Assembly: GCA_029247315.1 (NCBI GenBank)
Contig: JAQWLM010000027.1
Location: 23,078-87,077 of the forward strand
DNA: 64,000 nucleotides
Direction of reading: 5' to 3'
DNA from: AAA164-E04 sp014239995
GTDB taxonomy: Bacteria > Verrucomicrobiota > Verrucomicrobiia > Limisphaerales > AAA164-E04
Below the pieces are notes generated by a model. That model was not told the origin of the DNA, did not search any database, and saw only the letters and a list, made by a program, of their open reading frames with translations. Below are positions 33,805 through 40,320 of the stretch, piece by piece. How positions within the stretch are numbered: position 1 is the first letter of the stretch; each line of letters begins with the position of its first letter. A program made the position numbers and the translations under genes.

Positions 33805-35121
33805 CTAGATCACAGGCTTCCAGCCCGTTTCGTAGTCACGTTCCCATAGCTGGTTTTCTTTGAGCTTTTGTTTGATTTGAAGTGTCTTTCGGTCAAAATG
33901 TACTGTTTGTCCGGTGCGATAGGCGATATTGCCAAGGTGACACATCAGGGTGCTGATCTGGCCGGTGGCGATCTCTGAGTTGGGGCGTTTGCCGGACCGG
34001 ATGGCGGTGAAGAAGTTGTCTACATGGCCGCGGTCGCCACCTTCCCCGTTGTGTTTTTCCAGAGATTGACCGTCGAGGTCAAAGACCTCATAACCGGTGC
34101 CATTGATGGCCAGGGAGCCTTTGCTGCCGTAAAAACGAACAAAATCATGTTTCTTCTCTCGCCTTGGATGGCAGCTGCTGCCGTCCCATGAGGCACCCTT
34201 CTCTCCGAAATCATAGACGGCGATCGCCGTATCAGGTGTTTCCTGATCGTCATCGTAATGATATCTTCCACCGGTGTAACTCACCGTCTCAGGGTAGTCT
34301 ACATCCAATCCCCATCGAGCAAGGTCCAGTGCATGAATTCCGTTATTGCCAAGTTCACCGTTGCCCCAGTGCCAGTGCCAGTGCCAGTTGTAGTGTACAA
34401 GGTTGTCTTTGTAGTCACGCCGGGGTGCGGGACCCTGCCAGAGATCAAAATCTAGATGAGGCGGAACCGGCGCTTTCTTTCCAGAACCGATGGAACTACG
34501 CGCATTATCATACCAGCACCTCGCAAAGGTGGTTTCACCGATCACACCCGAGTGAAGTCGAGCCATGGCCTCACGAATGGCTGGCCATGTTCGGCGCTGA
34601 TTTCCCATCTGTACGACACGCTTGTGCTTGCGGGCAGCCTGGACCATCCAGAAACCTTCCTGAGGGTTGTGACTTCCAGGTTTTTCGACGTAGACGTGTT
34701 TCCCTGCAGAGCAGGCAAGAATCGAGGCTGGGGCGTGCCAGTGGTTGCAGGTTGCAATCATGATAGCGTCGAGATCCTTGTCATCGAGCATTCGACGGAA
34801 ATCTCTAACGCCTTGTGGTTTCGGGGCATTTTTCTTGTCAACGACATCGATGGCTCTGTCGATGCGTTGCTGATCAACGTCGCAAACGTAGGCGACCTCC
34901 ACGTTGGGCAGAGCGACGGCGTTATTCACGTGTGCCATGCCACGGCTTAGCCCCATGACACCCACACGAACACGGTTGCTGCTCTTTCCTTGGGCTCTGG
35001 CAGGTGTGATGGAGAAGGGGGAGATTGCTGCCAGTCCCGTACTTGCCGCACCCGAATACTGAATGAACTGACGTCGACTGATGATTTTTTGCATATGGAT
35101 TGAAATGTATGATTTTGTCAT
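33805..35121 (-). CDS. Tat-exported Gfo/Idh/MocA family oxidoreductase
   Basis: This 438-residue protein has a twin-arginine signal (SRRQFIQYSGAASTGLAA at about 15-32). A Met at 35094, nine codons in, would give a more usual short n-region; neither start has a good ribosome binding site. The exported part is an NAD(P)-binding oxidoreductase: RVRVGVMGLSRGMAHV, VYVEKPGSHNP and a CNHWHAP motif, as in secreted planctomycete/verrucomicrobial members. A WHWHWHWGNGELGNNG stretch is encoded partly by a tandem hexamer (CCAGTG, about 3.8 copies on the plus strand at 34366-34388). Export by Tat is consistent with a tightly bound cofactor loaded in the cytoplasm. The substrate is unknown. Confidence 0.92.
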   Translation of the reverse strand: MTKSYISIHMQKIISRRQFIQYSGAASTGLAAISPFSITPARAQGKSSNRVRVGVMGLSRGMAHVNNAVALPNVEVAYVCDVDQQRIDRAIDVVDKKNAPKPQGVRDFRRMLDDKDLDAIMIATCNHWHAPASILACSAGKHVYVEKPGSHNPQEGFWMVQAARKHKRVVQMGNQRRTWPAIREAMARLHSGVIGETTFARCWYDNARSSIGSGKKAPVPPHLDFDLWQGPAPRRDYKDNLVHYNWHWHWHWGNGELGNNGIHALDLARWGLDVDYPETVSYTGGRYHYDDDQETPDTAIAVYDFGEKGASWDGSSCHPRREKKHDFVRFYGSKGSLAINGTGYEVFDLDGQSLEKHNGEGGDRGHVDNFFTAIRSGKRPNSEIATGQISTLMCHLGNIAYRTGQTVHFDRKTLQIKQKLKENQLWERDYETGWKPVI

Positions 35122-35228
35122 GATATTAATCGCCTATCTTTACTAAGAAAAGTTAAAATGAATGCAATTTGGAGCGTCTCACATGGCTTGGCGCTGAGCT
35201 TGGTTCCGTCCATCTCGGCAGGGAGCGC

Positions 35229-35275
35229 TTTTTTTTGAAAATCCGATTGACACGGCATCGGTGGATCATTAAGGT
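35229..35275 (+). promoter_or_regulatory. Strong sigma70-type promoter with UP-like T tract for the tRNA-Thr/tuf transcript
   Basis: TTGACA at 35247-35252 and TAAGGT at 35270-35275 are separated by 17 bp, close to the sigma70 consensus. Eight T residues at 35229-35236 lie just upstream of the -35 box and could act as an UP element. The first gene downstream is tRNA-Thr at 35397. The position suits the start of the 28-kb translation gene run. Confidence 0.7.
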
Positions 35276-35396
35276 CCGCTCACTCTAAGATAGTCTAGAG
35301 GCAGTCGCCATCAGCCCCGGCCAGGAAAAACTAGGGGTGGATGGTATTTTGTCGTCTGGCAGATCGGGGCTTGTGAGCCTGTATGAGTTTGCTCTG

Positions 35397-35472
35397 GCCC
35401 ATGTAGCTCAGTTGGTAGAGCACATCCTTGGTAAGGATGAGGTCACCGGTTCAAGCCCGGTCATGGGCTCCA
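35397..35472 (+). tRNA. tRNA-Thr (GGT)
   Basis: A complete 76-nt cloverleaf: acceptor GCCCATG pairs with CATGGGC, the anticodon loop is TTGGTAA with anticodon GGT, the T-loop is TTCAAGC, and CCA is encoded. It lies 56 bp before tuf and should be cotranscribed with it, as in other bacteria with tRNA-tuf operons. Confidence 0.97.
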
Positions 35473-35528
35473 TTTTTTGTAACTGAAACATATTGTTAAT
35501 AAAGAATAACACTCGTTAAGGAAATCGC

Positions 35529-36719
35529 ATGGCAAAAGAAGCGTTTCAAAGAACCAAACCGCACGTCAACGTCGGAACGATTGGTCATGTTGACCATGGC
35601 AAATCTACTCTGACTGCCGCTATCGTGGCCGTTCAAGCCCGCAAGGATTTGGCGACCCCCATCTCTTATGGAGACATCACCAAGGGAGGAACTGTCCGTG
35701 ACGATTCTAAGACCGTCACCATCGCAGTGTCTCACGTGGAATACGAAAGTGACAATCGGCACTATGCCCACGTCGATTGTCCGGGCCACGCTGATTATGT
35801 CAAAAACATGATCACCGGTGCCGCACAAATGGACGGTGCCATCTTGGTCGTCAGTGCTGCAGATGGTCCCATGCCCCAAACGCGTGAGCACATCCTGCTT
35901 GCGCGGCAGGTGGGTGTACCAGCCATCGTGGTATTTCTGAATAAATGCGACCTGGTCGATGACGATGAGTTGCTTGAGCTCGTCGAGATGGAAGTGCGGG
36001 ATCTACTTTCCAAATACGAGTTTCCTGGAGATGACGCTTCCATCGTGCGTGGCAGTGCGACTGCTGCCCTTGAAGGAACTCCAGATGGTGAGGCATGTAT
36101 TCAGGCTCTTTTGACTGCTGTTGATGAACAAGTTCCATTGCCTGAGCGCGAGGTGGATAAGCCTTTCTTGATGTGCATTGAAGATGTTTTCAACATTGAG
36201 GGTCGTGGCACGGTCGTCACCGGACGTGTAGAGCGCGGTGAGCTTACCAAGATGAGCGAGGTGGAAATCGTTGGTTTGCGCGAGACACGTAAAACCACTG
36301 CGACGGACATTGAAATGTTCCGCAAACTGCTCGACAGCGCATCTGCCGGGGACAACGTAGGTGTTCTCCTGCGCGGCGTCAAAAAGACGGATGTTGAACG
36401 TGGGATGGTCTTGTCCAAACCGGGTTCCATTACCCCTCACACCAAATTCAAGGCGGAGTTATATGTCCTTTCCAAGGATGAGGGAGGACGTCACACGCCT
36501 TTCTTTACCAACTACCGACCCCAGTTCTACTTTCGCACCAGCGATGTAACCGGAACGGTTGACTTACCTGAAGGCGTGGAAATGGTGATGCCTGGCGACA
36601 ACGTATCAGTGGAGATTACATTGATTGCACCTGTTGCCATGGAGAAGACGCAACGATTTGCCATTCGAGAAGGCGGGCGCACTATCGGTGCCGGTCGTGT
36701 ATCGGACGTGATGGAATAA
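35529..36719 (+). CDS. tuf: Elongation factor Tu with divergent switch I
   Basis: This 396-residue GTPase brings aminoacyl-tRNA to the ribosome. Motifs include the P-loop GHVDHGKST (19-27), the DCPGHADY switch II region (about 83-90) and NKCD. Domains 2 and 3 look normal (FNIEGRGTVVTGRVERG, RPQFYFRTSDVTGT). Switch I is strange: the usual APEEKARGITI is replaced by text ending in DDSKTVTIAVSHVEY, with a two-residue insertion relative to E. coli. The key Thr (Thr64, equal to E. coli Thr61) is retained, while Arg-Gly-Ile become Lys-Thr-Val. This is the only tuf in the window; none follows fusA. It lies between tRNA-Thr and tRNA-Trp. Confidence 0.98.
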   Translation: MAKEAFQRTKPHVNVGTIGHVDHGKSTLTAAIVAVQARKDLATPISYGDITKGGTVRDDSKTVTIAVSHVEYESDNRHYAHVDCPGHADYVKNMITGAAQMDGAILVVSAADGPMPQTREHILLARQVGVPAIVVFLNKCDLVDDDELLELVEMEVRDLLSKYEFPGDDASIVRGSATAALEGTPDGEACIQALLTAVDEQVPLPEREVDKPFLMCIEDVFNIEGRGTVVTGRVERGELTKMSEVEIVGLRETRKTTATDIEMFRKLLDSASAGDNVGVLLRGVKKTDVERGMVLSKPGSITPHTKFKAELYVLSKDEGGRHTPFFTNYRPQFYFRTSDVTGTVDLPEGVEMVMPGDNVSVEITLIAPVAMEKTQRFAIREGGRTIGAGRVSDVME

Positions 36720-36728
36720 ATCATATTT

Positions 36729-36765
36729 AACCAAGACCAGGGGAAGCGCTTAGAGTCCCTTGGTT
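36729..36765 (+). terminator. Hairpin after tuf
   Basis: AACCAAG at 36729-36735 pairs with CTTGGTT at 36759-36765, with a further inner pairing of GGGA with TCCC. A modest T-rich stretch (CTTGATCTTTACTC) follows. It may be a partial terminator or a processing site that separates tuf mRNA from the downstream tRNAs. Confidence 0.45.
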
Positions 36766-36822
36766 CTTGATCTTTACTCAAGCGGCATCCTGTTTTGGGC
36801 TGACGCTGGGAGCTGTCAAAGT

Positions 36823-36898
36823 AGGGCGGTAGCTCAATTGGTAGAGTAGCGGTCTCCAAAACCGTCGGTTGGGGGTTCAAGTCCCTCCCGCCCTGCCA
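36823..36898 (+). tRNA. tRNA-Trp (CCA)
   Basis: A 76-nt cloverleaf: AGGGCGG pairs with CCGCCCT, the anticodon loop is CTCCAAA with anticodon CCA, the T-loop is TTCAAGT, and CCA is encoded at the 3' end. tRNA-Trp just before secE is a common bacterial arrangement. Confidence 0.97.
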
Positions 36899-36919
36899 TT
36901 TAAAAAATTAATAAAAAGC

Positions 36920-37009
36920 GGAGGGGTGGCAGAGCGGTTGATTGCGGCGGTCTTGAAAACCGCTTTTCGAGAAATCGAAACGGGGGTTCGAATCCCTCCC
37001 CCTCCGCCA
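36920..37009 (+). tRNA. tRNA-Ser (TGA)
   Basis: A 90-nt class II tRNA. The acceptor GGAGGGG pairs with CCCCTCC, the anticodon loop CTTGAAA has anticodon TGA, the long variable arm forms a TTTCGA/TCGAAA hairpin, and CCA is encoded. It lies 21 bp after tRNA-Trp and 17 bp before secE, so it is part of the same transcript. A serine tRNA in this position is not part of the common arrangement. Confidence 0.97.
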
Positions 37010-37026
37010 TTTAGGATAGGATAACT

Positions 37027-37275
37027 GTGGATTTTGCACTGATATTTGGGATTGTTGCGTTTGTCGTTTTCGCCTTTTTGTGGTACAAAGGTAAACTAGC
37101 GGCACTTTCGCGATTCGTTGGGGAGACCCGTGAGGAATTGCGCAAATGCACTTGGCCAACTCGGGATGAACTCAAGAGTTCGACCGTCGTCGTGCTGGTG
37201 GCTACCGCTGTCATCGGAGTTTTGACGGTGTTGACTGACTTAGTCGTCATGACGTTCTTGGACCAAATCCTTTAG
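37027..37275 (+). CDS. secE: Preprotein translocase subunit SecE
   Basis: This 82-residue protein (GTG start) is a component of the SecYEG channel. It has the conserved SecE block RFVGETREELRKCTWPTRDEL followed by the essential C-terminal membrane helix. An additional N-terminal helix (about 2-19) precedes it, so it has two membrane spans rather than the one of minimal SecE proteins. It sits right before nusG as in most bacteria. Confidence 0.95.
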   Translation: MDFALIFGIVAFVVFAFLWYKGKLAALSRFVGETREELRKCTWPTRDELKSSTVVVLVATAVIGVLTVLTDLVVMTFLDQIL

Positions 37276-37293
37276 ATCTAGGAAAATGTGCCT

Positions 37294-37842
37294 ATGAAAA
37301 CACAATGGTTTGTGATCCACACCCTTTCCGGGCAAGAACAGAAAGTTAAGGACACGCTTGAGAAGCGGTTGCAAGCCGAGGAAATGGAGGAATTTATCCA
37401 GGAAATACTCGTACCCATGGAGAAGGTTGTCGAAATCCGAAGTGGCAAAAAGAGTGTTTCATCTCGCAAACTCTACCCAGGTTATGTTTTCATCAACATG
37501 ACCCTGCTGGACGAGCAACAACGCATTATTGATCGCCCTTGGTATTTCATCAGGGAAACACAAGGCATCATTGGTTTTGTGGGCGGTGATCGACCGTCCC
37601 CCACGCCGACAGATGAAATCGAGTCAATCAAGGCACAGATTTCCGACGCGGAAGATTCTGAGAAACCAAAAGTTGATTTTGAATTGGGTGAAACCATCAA
37701 GATCAATGACGGGCCATTTCTTAACTTCAGTGGTGTGATTGAGGAAGTGGAGCCCGATCGTGGTAAACTAAAGGTCACAGTGAATATCTTTGGCCGCAAC
37801 ACGCCGGTTGAGCTTGAATACTGGCAAGTCGAAAAATCTTAA
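37294..37842 (+). CDS. nusG: Transcription antitermination factor NusG
   Basis: This 182-residue protein starts at the ATG at 37294, which has AGGA 10 nt upstream; a GTG two codons earlier is too close to it. The NGN domain opens with QWFVIHTLSGQEQKV and contains LYPGYVFINM. The C-terminal KOW domain reads VKINDGPF-like text (IKINDGPFLNFSGVIEEV). NusG binds RNA polymerase and links it to Rho or the ribosome. It is 6 bp upstream of rplK. Confidence 0.97.
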   Translation: MKTQWFVIHTLSGQEQKVKDTLEKRLQAEEMEEFIQEILVPMEKVVEIRSGKKSVSSRKLYPGYVFINMTLLDEQQRIIDRPWYFIRETQGIIGFVGGDRPSPTPTDEIESIKAQISDAEDSEKPKVDFELGETIKINDGPFLNFSGVIEEVEPDRGKLKVTVNIFGRNTPVELEYWQVEKS

Positions 37843-37848
37843 TTTATT

Positions 37849-38274
37849 ATGGCAAAGAAAGTAACAGGCATTATCAAATTGCAAATACCTGCGGGGCAGG
37901 CCAATCCGGCTCCGCCGGTGGGACCGGCACTCGGTCAGCAAGGTGTCAATATCATGGGGTTTTGCAAGGAGTTCAATGCTCGCACCAAAGACCAGGCCGG
38001 TATGATCATCCCGGTGGTTATAACGGTTTATCAGGACAAATCCTTTACCTTCATCACCAAATCACCTCCTGCTGCGGTGCTCCTCAAAAAGGCTGCTGGA
38101 ATTGCATCGGGATCAAAAGTCCCAAACAAGGACAAAGTAGGGAAGGTTACCCCTGACCAGATCAATGAGATCGTCAAGACAAAGTTCAAAGACCTGAATG
38201 CCCGCAGTGAAGAGGCTGCCTTCCAGATCATCGCTGGAACGGCTAGAAGCATGGGTATTGAGGTCAAGGATTAA
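37849..38274 (+). CDS. rplK: 50S ribosomal protein L11
   Basis: This 141-residue protein has the L11 start KVTGIIKLQIPAGQANPAPPVGPALGQ (first part) with its proline-rich loop, and the C-terminal RNA-binding domain. L11 forms the GTPase-associated centre on 23S rRNA and is the target region of thiostrepton. It lies between nusG and rplA as usual. The length equals the family norm. Confidence 0.98.
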   Translation: MAKKVTGIIKLQIPAGQANPAPPVGPALGQQGVNIMGFCKEFNARTKDQAGMIIPVVITVYQDKSFTFITKSPPAAVLLKKAAGIASGSKVPNKDKVGKVTPDQINEIVKTKFKDLNARSEEAAFQIIAGTARSMGIEVKD

Positions 38275-38321
38275 AAATTTAAACGCGGGAGAGTTAAGGC
38301 TCGTCATTACCGCCTCATATC

Positions 38322-39026
38322 ATGTCAAGTAAAAGATACCGAAAAGCGTTGGAAATGGTTGACTTGGGCAAACGTTACGCCCTCGACGAAGCCATTCAGG
38401 TCCTCAAGCAGTTCCCAGCTACCCAGTTCGATCAAACTGTGGAAATTGCCGTTAAACTCGGAGTTGATCCCCGACAGTCTGACCAGATGGTGCGAGGAAC
38501 CGTACCTCTGCCTCACGGCAGTGGTAAAAATGTACGTGTGCTTGTGTTTGCCAAAGGTGGCGAGGCAGAGCAGGCAGCCAAGGATGCGGGTGCCGAACAT
38601 GTTGGGTTTGATGAATATATCAAAAAATGCAATGAAGGCTGGGTTGACTTCGATGTTGCCATTTCAACTCCTGAAGCCATGGCTGAGGTGAGAAAGTTGG
38701 GTCGTGTTCTAGGCCCACGCGGTTTGATGCCGAATCCAAAGACCGGCACGGTCACCGAGGACACGGGAAAGGCGGTCAATGAAGTCAAGGCTGGACGCGT
38801 GGAGTTCAAGATCGACAAAACAGCCAACATGCACGTACCCGTCGGTAAAATTTCTTTTGATGCAGATAAATTATCTGAAAACGTCATGGCTTTGTTGGAT
38901 GCCGTCTCAAAGGCCAGACCTAGCAGTGCCAAGGGTAACTTTATGATCACCTGCACCTTGACGGCCACAATGAGCCCACCGGTGCACTTGGATATTAAAC
39001 CGATATTGCAACAGATTGCAGCCTGA
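38322..39026 (+). CDS. rplA: 50S ribosomal protein L1
   Basis: This 234-residue protein has the L1 signature in GPRGLMPNPKTGTVT and the N-terminal SKRYRKALE. L1 forms the mobile stalk at the E site and in many bacteria represses the rplKA transcript. The 47-bp gap after rplK contains no obvious L1-binding mimic that I can identify. Confidence 0.98.
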   Translation: MSSKRYRKALEMVDLGKRYALDEAIQVLKQFPATQFDQTVEIAVKLGVDPRQSDQMVRGTVPLPHGSGKNVRVLVFAKGGEAEQAAKDAGAEHVGFDEYIKKCNEGWVDFDVAISTPEAMAEVRKLGRVLGPRGLMPNPKTGTVTEDTGKAVNEVKAGRVEFKIDKTANMHVPVGKISFDADKLSENVMALLDAVSKARPSSAKGNFMITCTLTATMSPPVHLDIKPILQQIAA

Positions 39027-39058
39027 CACTAACCACCACCGAACATTTTCCCAGCAAT

Positions 39059-39577
39059 ATGCGTGAAGCAAAAAAGAATATCAGCACGGAATACCTTGAA
39101 AGGCTCAACGCCTCTCCCTTTTTCATTGTCGTCGATTATAAGGGGCTGAAGGTAGAGCAATTCTCCGAATTGCGCACCCGTCTCGATGGTGCCAAGGCCG
39201 AATTGCACGTGGTGAAGAACCGTATTTTCAACATCGCAGCGAAGGAAGCCGGCTTTGCTGATGACCTTGCCACCAACATGTCTGGACAATTGGCAGTGGT
39301 GACTGGGGAATCAGAGATCAGCTCGGCTGCGAAGATCCTCAAAAATTTTGAATCTGAATTTGAGATGCCCAGCATCAGATTCGGTTACATGGGTGAAACA
39401 CGATTGGACGAGGGAGAGGTCAAGTTCATTGCCGACCTTCCGTCCATGGACGTATTACGTGCTCAGATCGTAGGTGTCATTCAGGCACCCGCTCAGAAAC
39501 TGGCTACATTACTCAATGTTCCAGGATCTCAATTGGCACAGGTGATCAAGGCGAAAGCCGAAAAAGACGAGAACTGA
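39059..39577 (+). CDS. rplJ: 50S ribosomal protein L10
   Basis: This 172-residue protein forms the base of the L7/L12 stalk. It has the conserved N-terminal text FFIVVDYKGLKVEQFSELR and LHVVKNR. It is 32 bp after rplA, so the long leader in which L10 controls its own operon in E. coli is absent here. Regulation may lie in the structured rplJ-rplL gap instead. Confidence 0.97.
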   Translation: MREAKKNISTEYLERLNASPFFIVVDYKGLKVEQFSELRTRLDGAKAELHVVKNRIFNIAAKEAGFADDLATNMSGQLAVVTGESEISSAAKILKNFESEFEMPSIRFGYMGETRLDEGEVKFIADLPSMDVLRAQIVGVIQAPAQKLATLLNVPGSQLAQVIKAKAEKDEN

Positions 39578-39594
39578 TCACTACCAAATGCTTT

Positions 39595-39689
39595 TAATGG
39601 GCGAGCGCCCGTTAGATTAACAAAACAACATTAACAGCTAATACGTCGGGCCGCGGGCCGTGGTCTTAAATCATCTCCAGCTGGAGATG
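39595..39689 (+). promoter_or_regulatory. Two stem-loops in the rplJ-rplL gap
   Basis: An 8-bp stem (TAATGGGC with GCCCGTTA, including one G-U pair, loop GAGC) lies at 39595-39614. A perfect 18-bp palindrome (CATCTCCAG, CTGGAGATG) lies at 39672-39689, just 17 nt before the rplL start. Neither has a uridine tract. They could set the L12 to L10 ratio by processing or by presenting the rplL ribosome binding region. Confidence 0.5.
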
Positions 39690-39706
39690 GCGACGACAAA
39701 ATAATT

Positions 39707-40093
39707 ATGGCAGACTTGGAAAAGCTAATTACTGAATTGAGTGAGTTGACGGTTATGGAAGCCGCCGACTTGGTGAAGCAACTAGAGGACAAATGGGGCG
39801 TCAGCGCTGCTGCACCCGTTGCTGTGGCCGCCGCGGGTGGTGGTGATGCAGGTGGTGGTGCTGCTGCTGAAGAGAAAACTGAGTTTGACGTAATCCTTGC
39901 GTCAGCGCCCAGTGACAAAAAGATTCCCGTTATCAAGGCGGTTCGGGAGGTTAAGCCTGGTCTTGGATTAGCCGACGCCAAGAAACTTGTCGAGGGAGCG
40001 CCTACGAGCTTACTTGAGGGCGTAAGCAAGGAAGAAGCCGAAGGTGCGAAGAAAAAGCTGGAGGAATCCGGCGCGACCGTTGAATTGAAGTAA
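39707..40093 (+). CDS. rplL: 50S ribosomal protein L7/L12
   Basis: This 128-residue protein has the N-terminal dimerisation helices, a flexible hinge rich in Ala and Gly (about 40-63), and the C-terminal factor-binding domain with KKIPVIKAVREV and GLGLADAKKLVE. It is the multi-copy stalk protein that recruits EF-Tu and EF-G. A structured gap lies both before and after the gene. Confidence 0.98.
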   Translation: MADLEKLITELSELTVMEAADLVKQLEDKWGVSAAAPVAVAAAGGGDAGGGAAAEEKTEFDVILASAPSDKKIPVIKAVREVKPGLGLADAKKLVEGAPTSLLEGVSKEEAEGAKKKLEESGATVELK

Positions 40094-40153
40094 ATGGACT
40101 GCCTGGTTGCGGGGCGGACTCGAGTATTATCCCCGAGGCATCCAAGGCAAATT

Positions 40154-40247
40154 GAGGCTTTCCCCAGGGAAAGCCTCCTTTGACAATCGCGTTGTCAACA
40201 CTTATTTCAGCAAGTCCGCAAGCACTCAGTTACTGAGAGCTGCGGAC
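40154..40247 (+). promoter_or_regulatory. Two hairpins in the rplL-rpoB gap (attenuator or processing sites)
   Basis: A perfect 10-bp stem, GAGGCTTTCC with GGAAAGCCTC and loop CCAG, lies at 40154-40177 and is followed by CTTTGA. A second, nested hairpin at 40214-40247 has an outer stem GTCCGCA/TGCGGAC and an inner stem CTCAG/CTGAG. In E. coli this gap holds an attenuator and an RNase III site that lower rpoB expression relative to rplL; the same role is inferred here. Confidence 0.6.
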
Positions 40248-40320
40248 CTGTTTCGTCCTCTTGGAAAAACAAAAAGGGATAATATGTATTCCCTAAAAGC
40301 AAAGATTACTAAAGGTGACC

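Noticed and set aside
35191..35236. GCGCT/AGCGC pairing followed by eight T residues, resembling a plus-strand terminator
   Set aside because: The stem is only five bp with a loop of nearly 30 nt, and no plus-strand gene lies upstream. The T tract is better explained as an UP-like element of the tRNA-Thr/tuf promoter.
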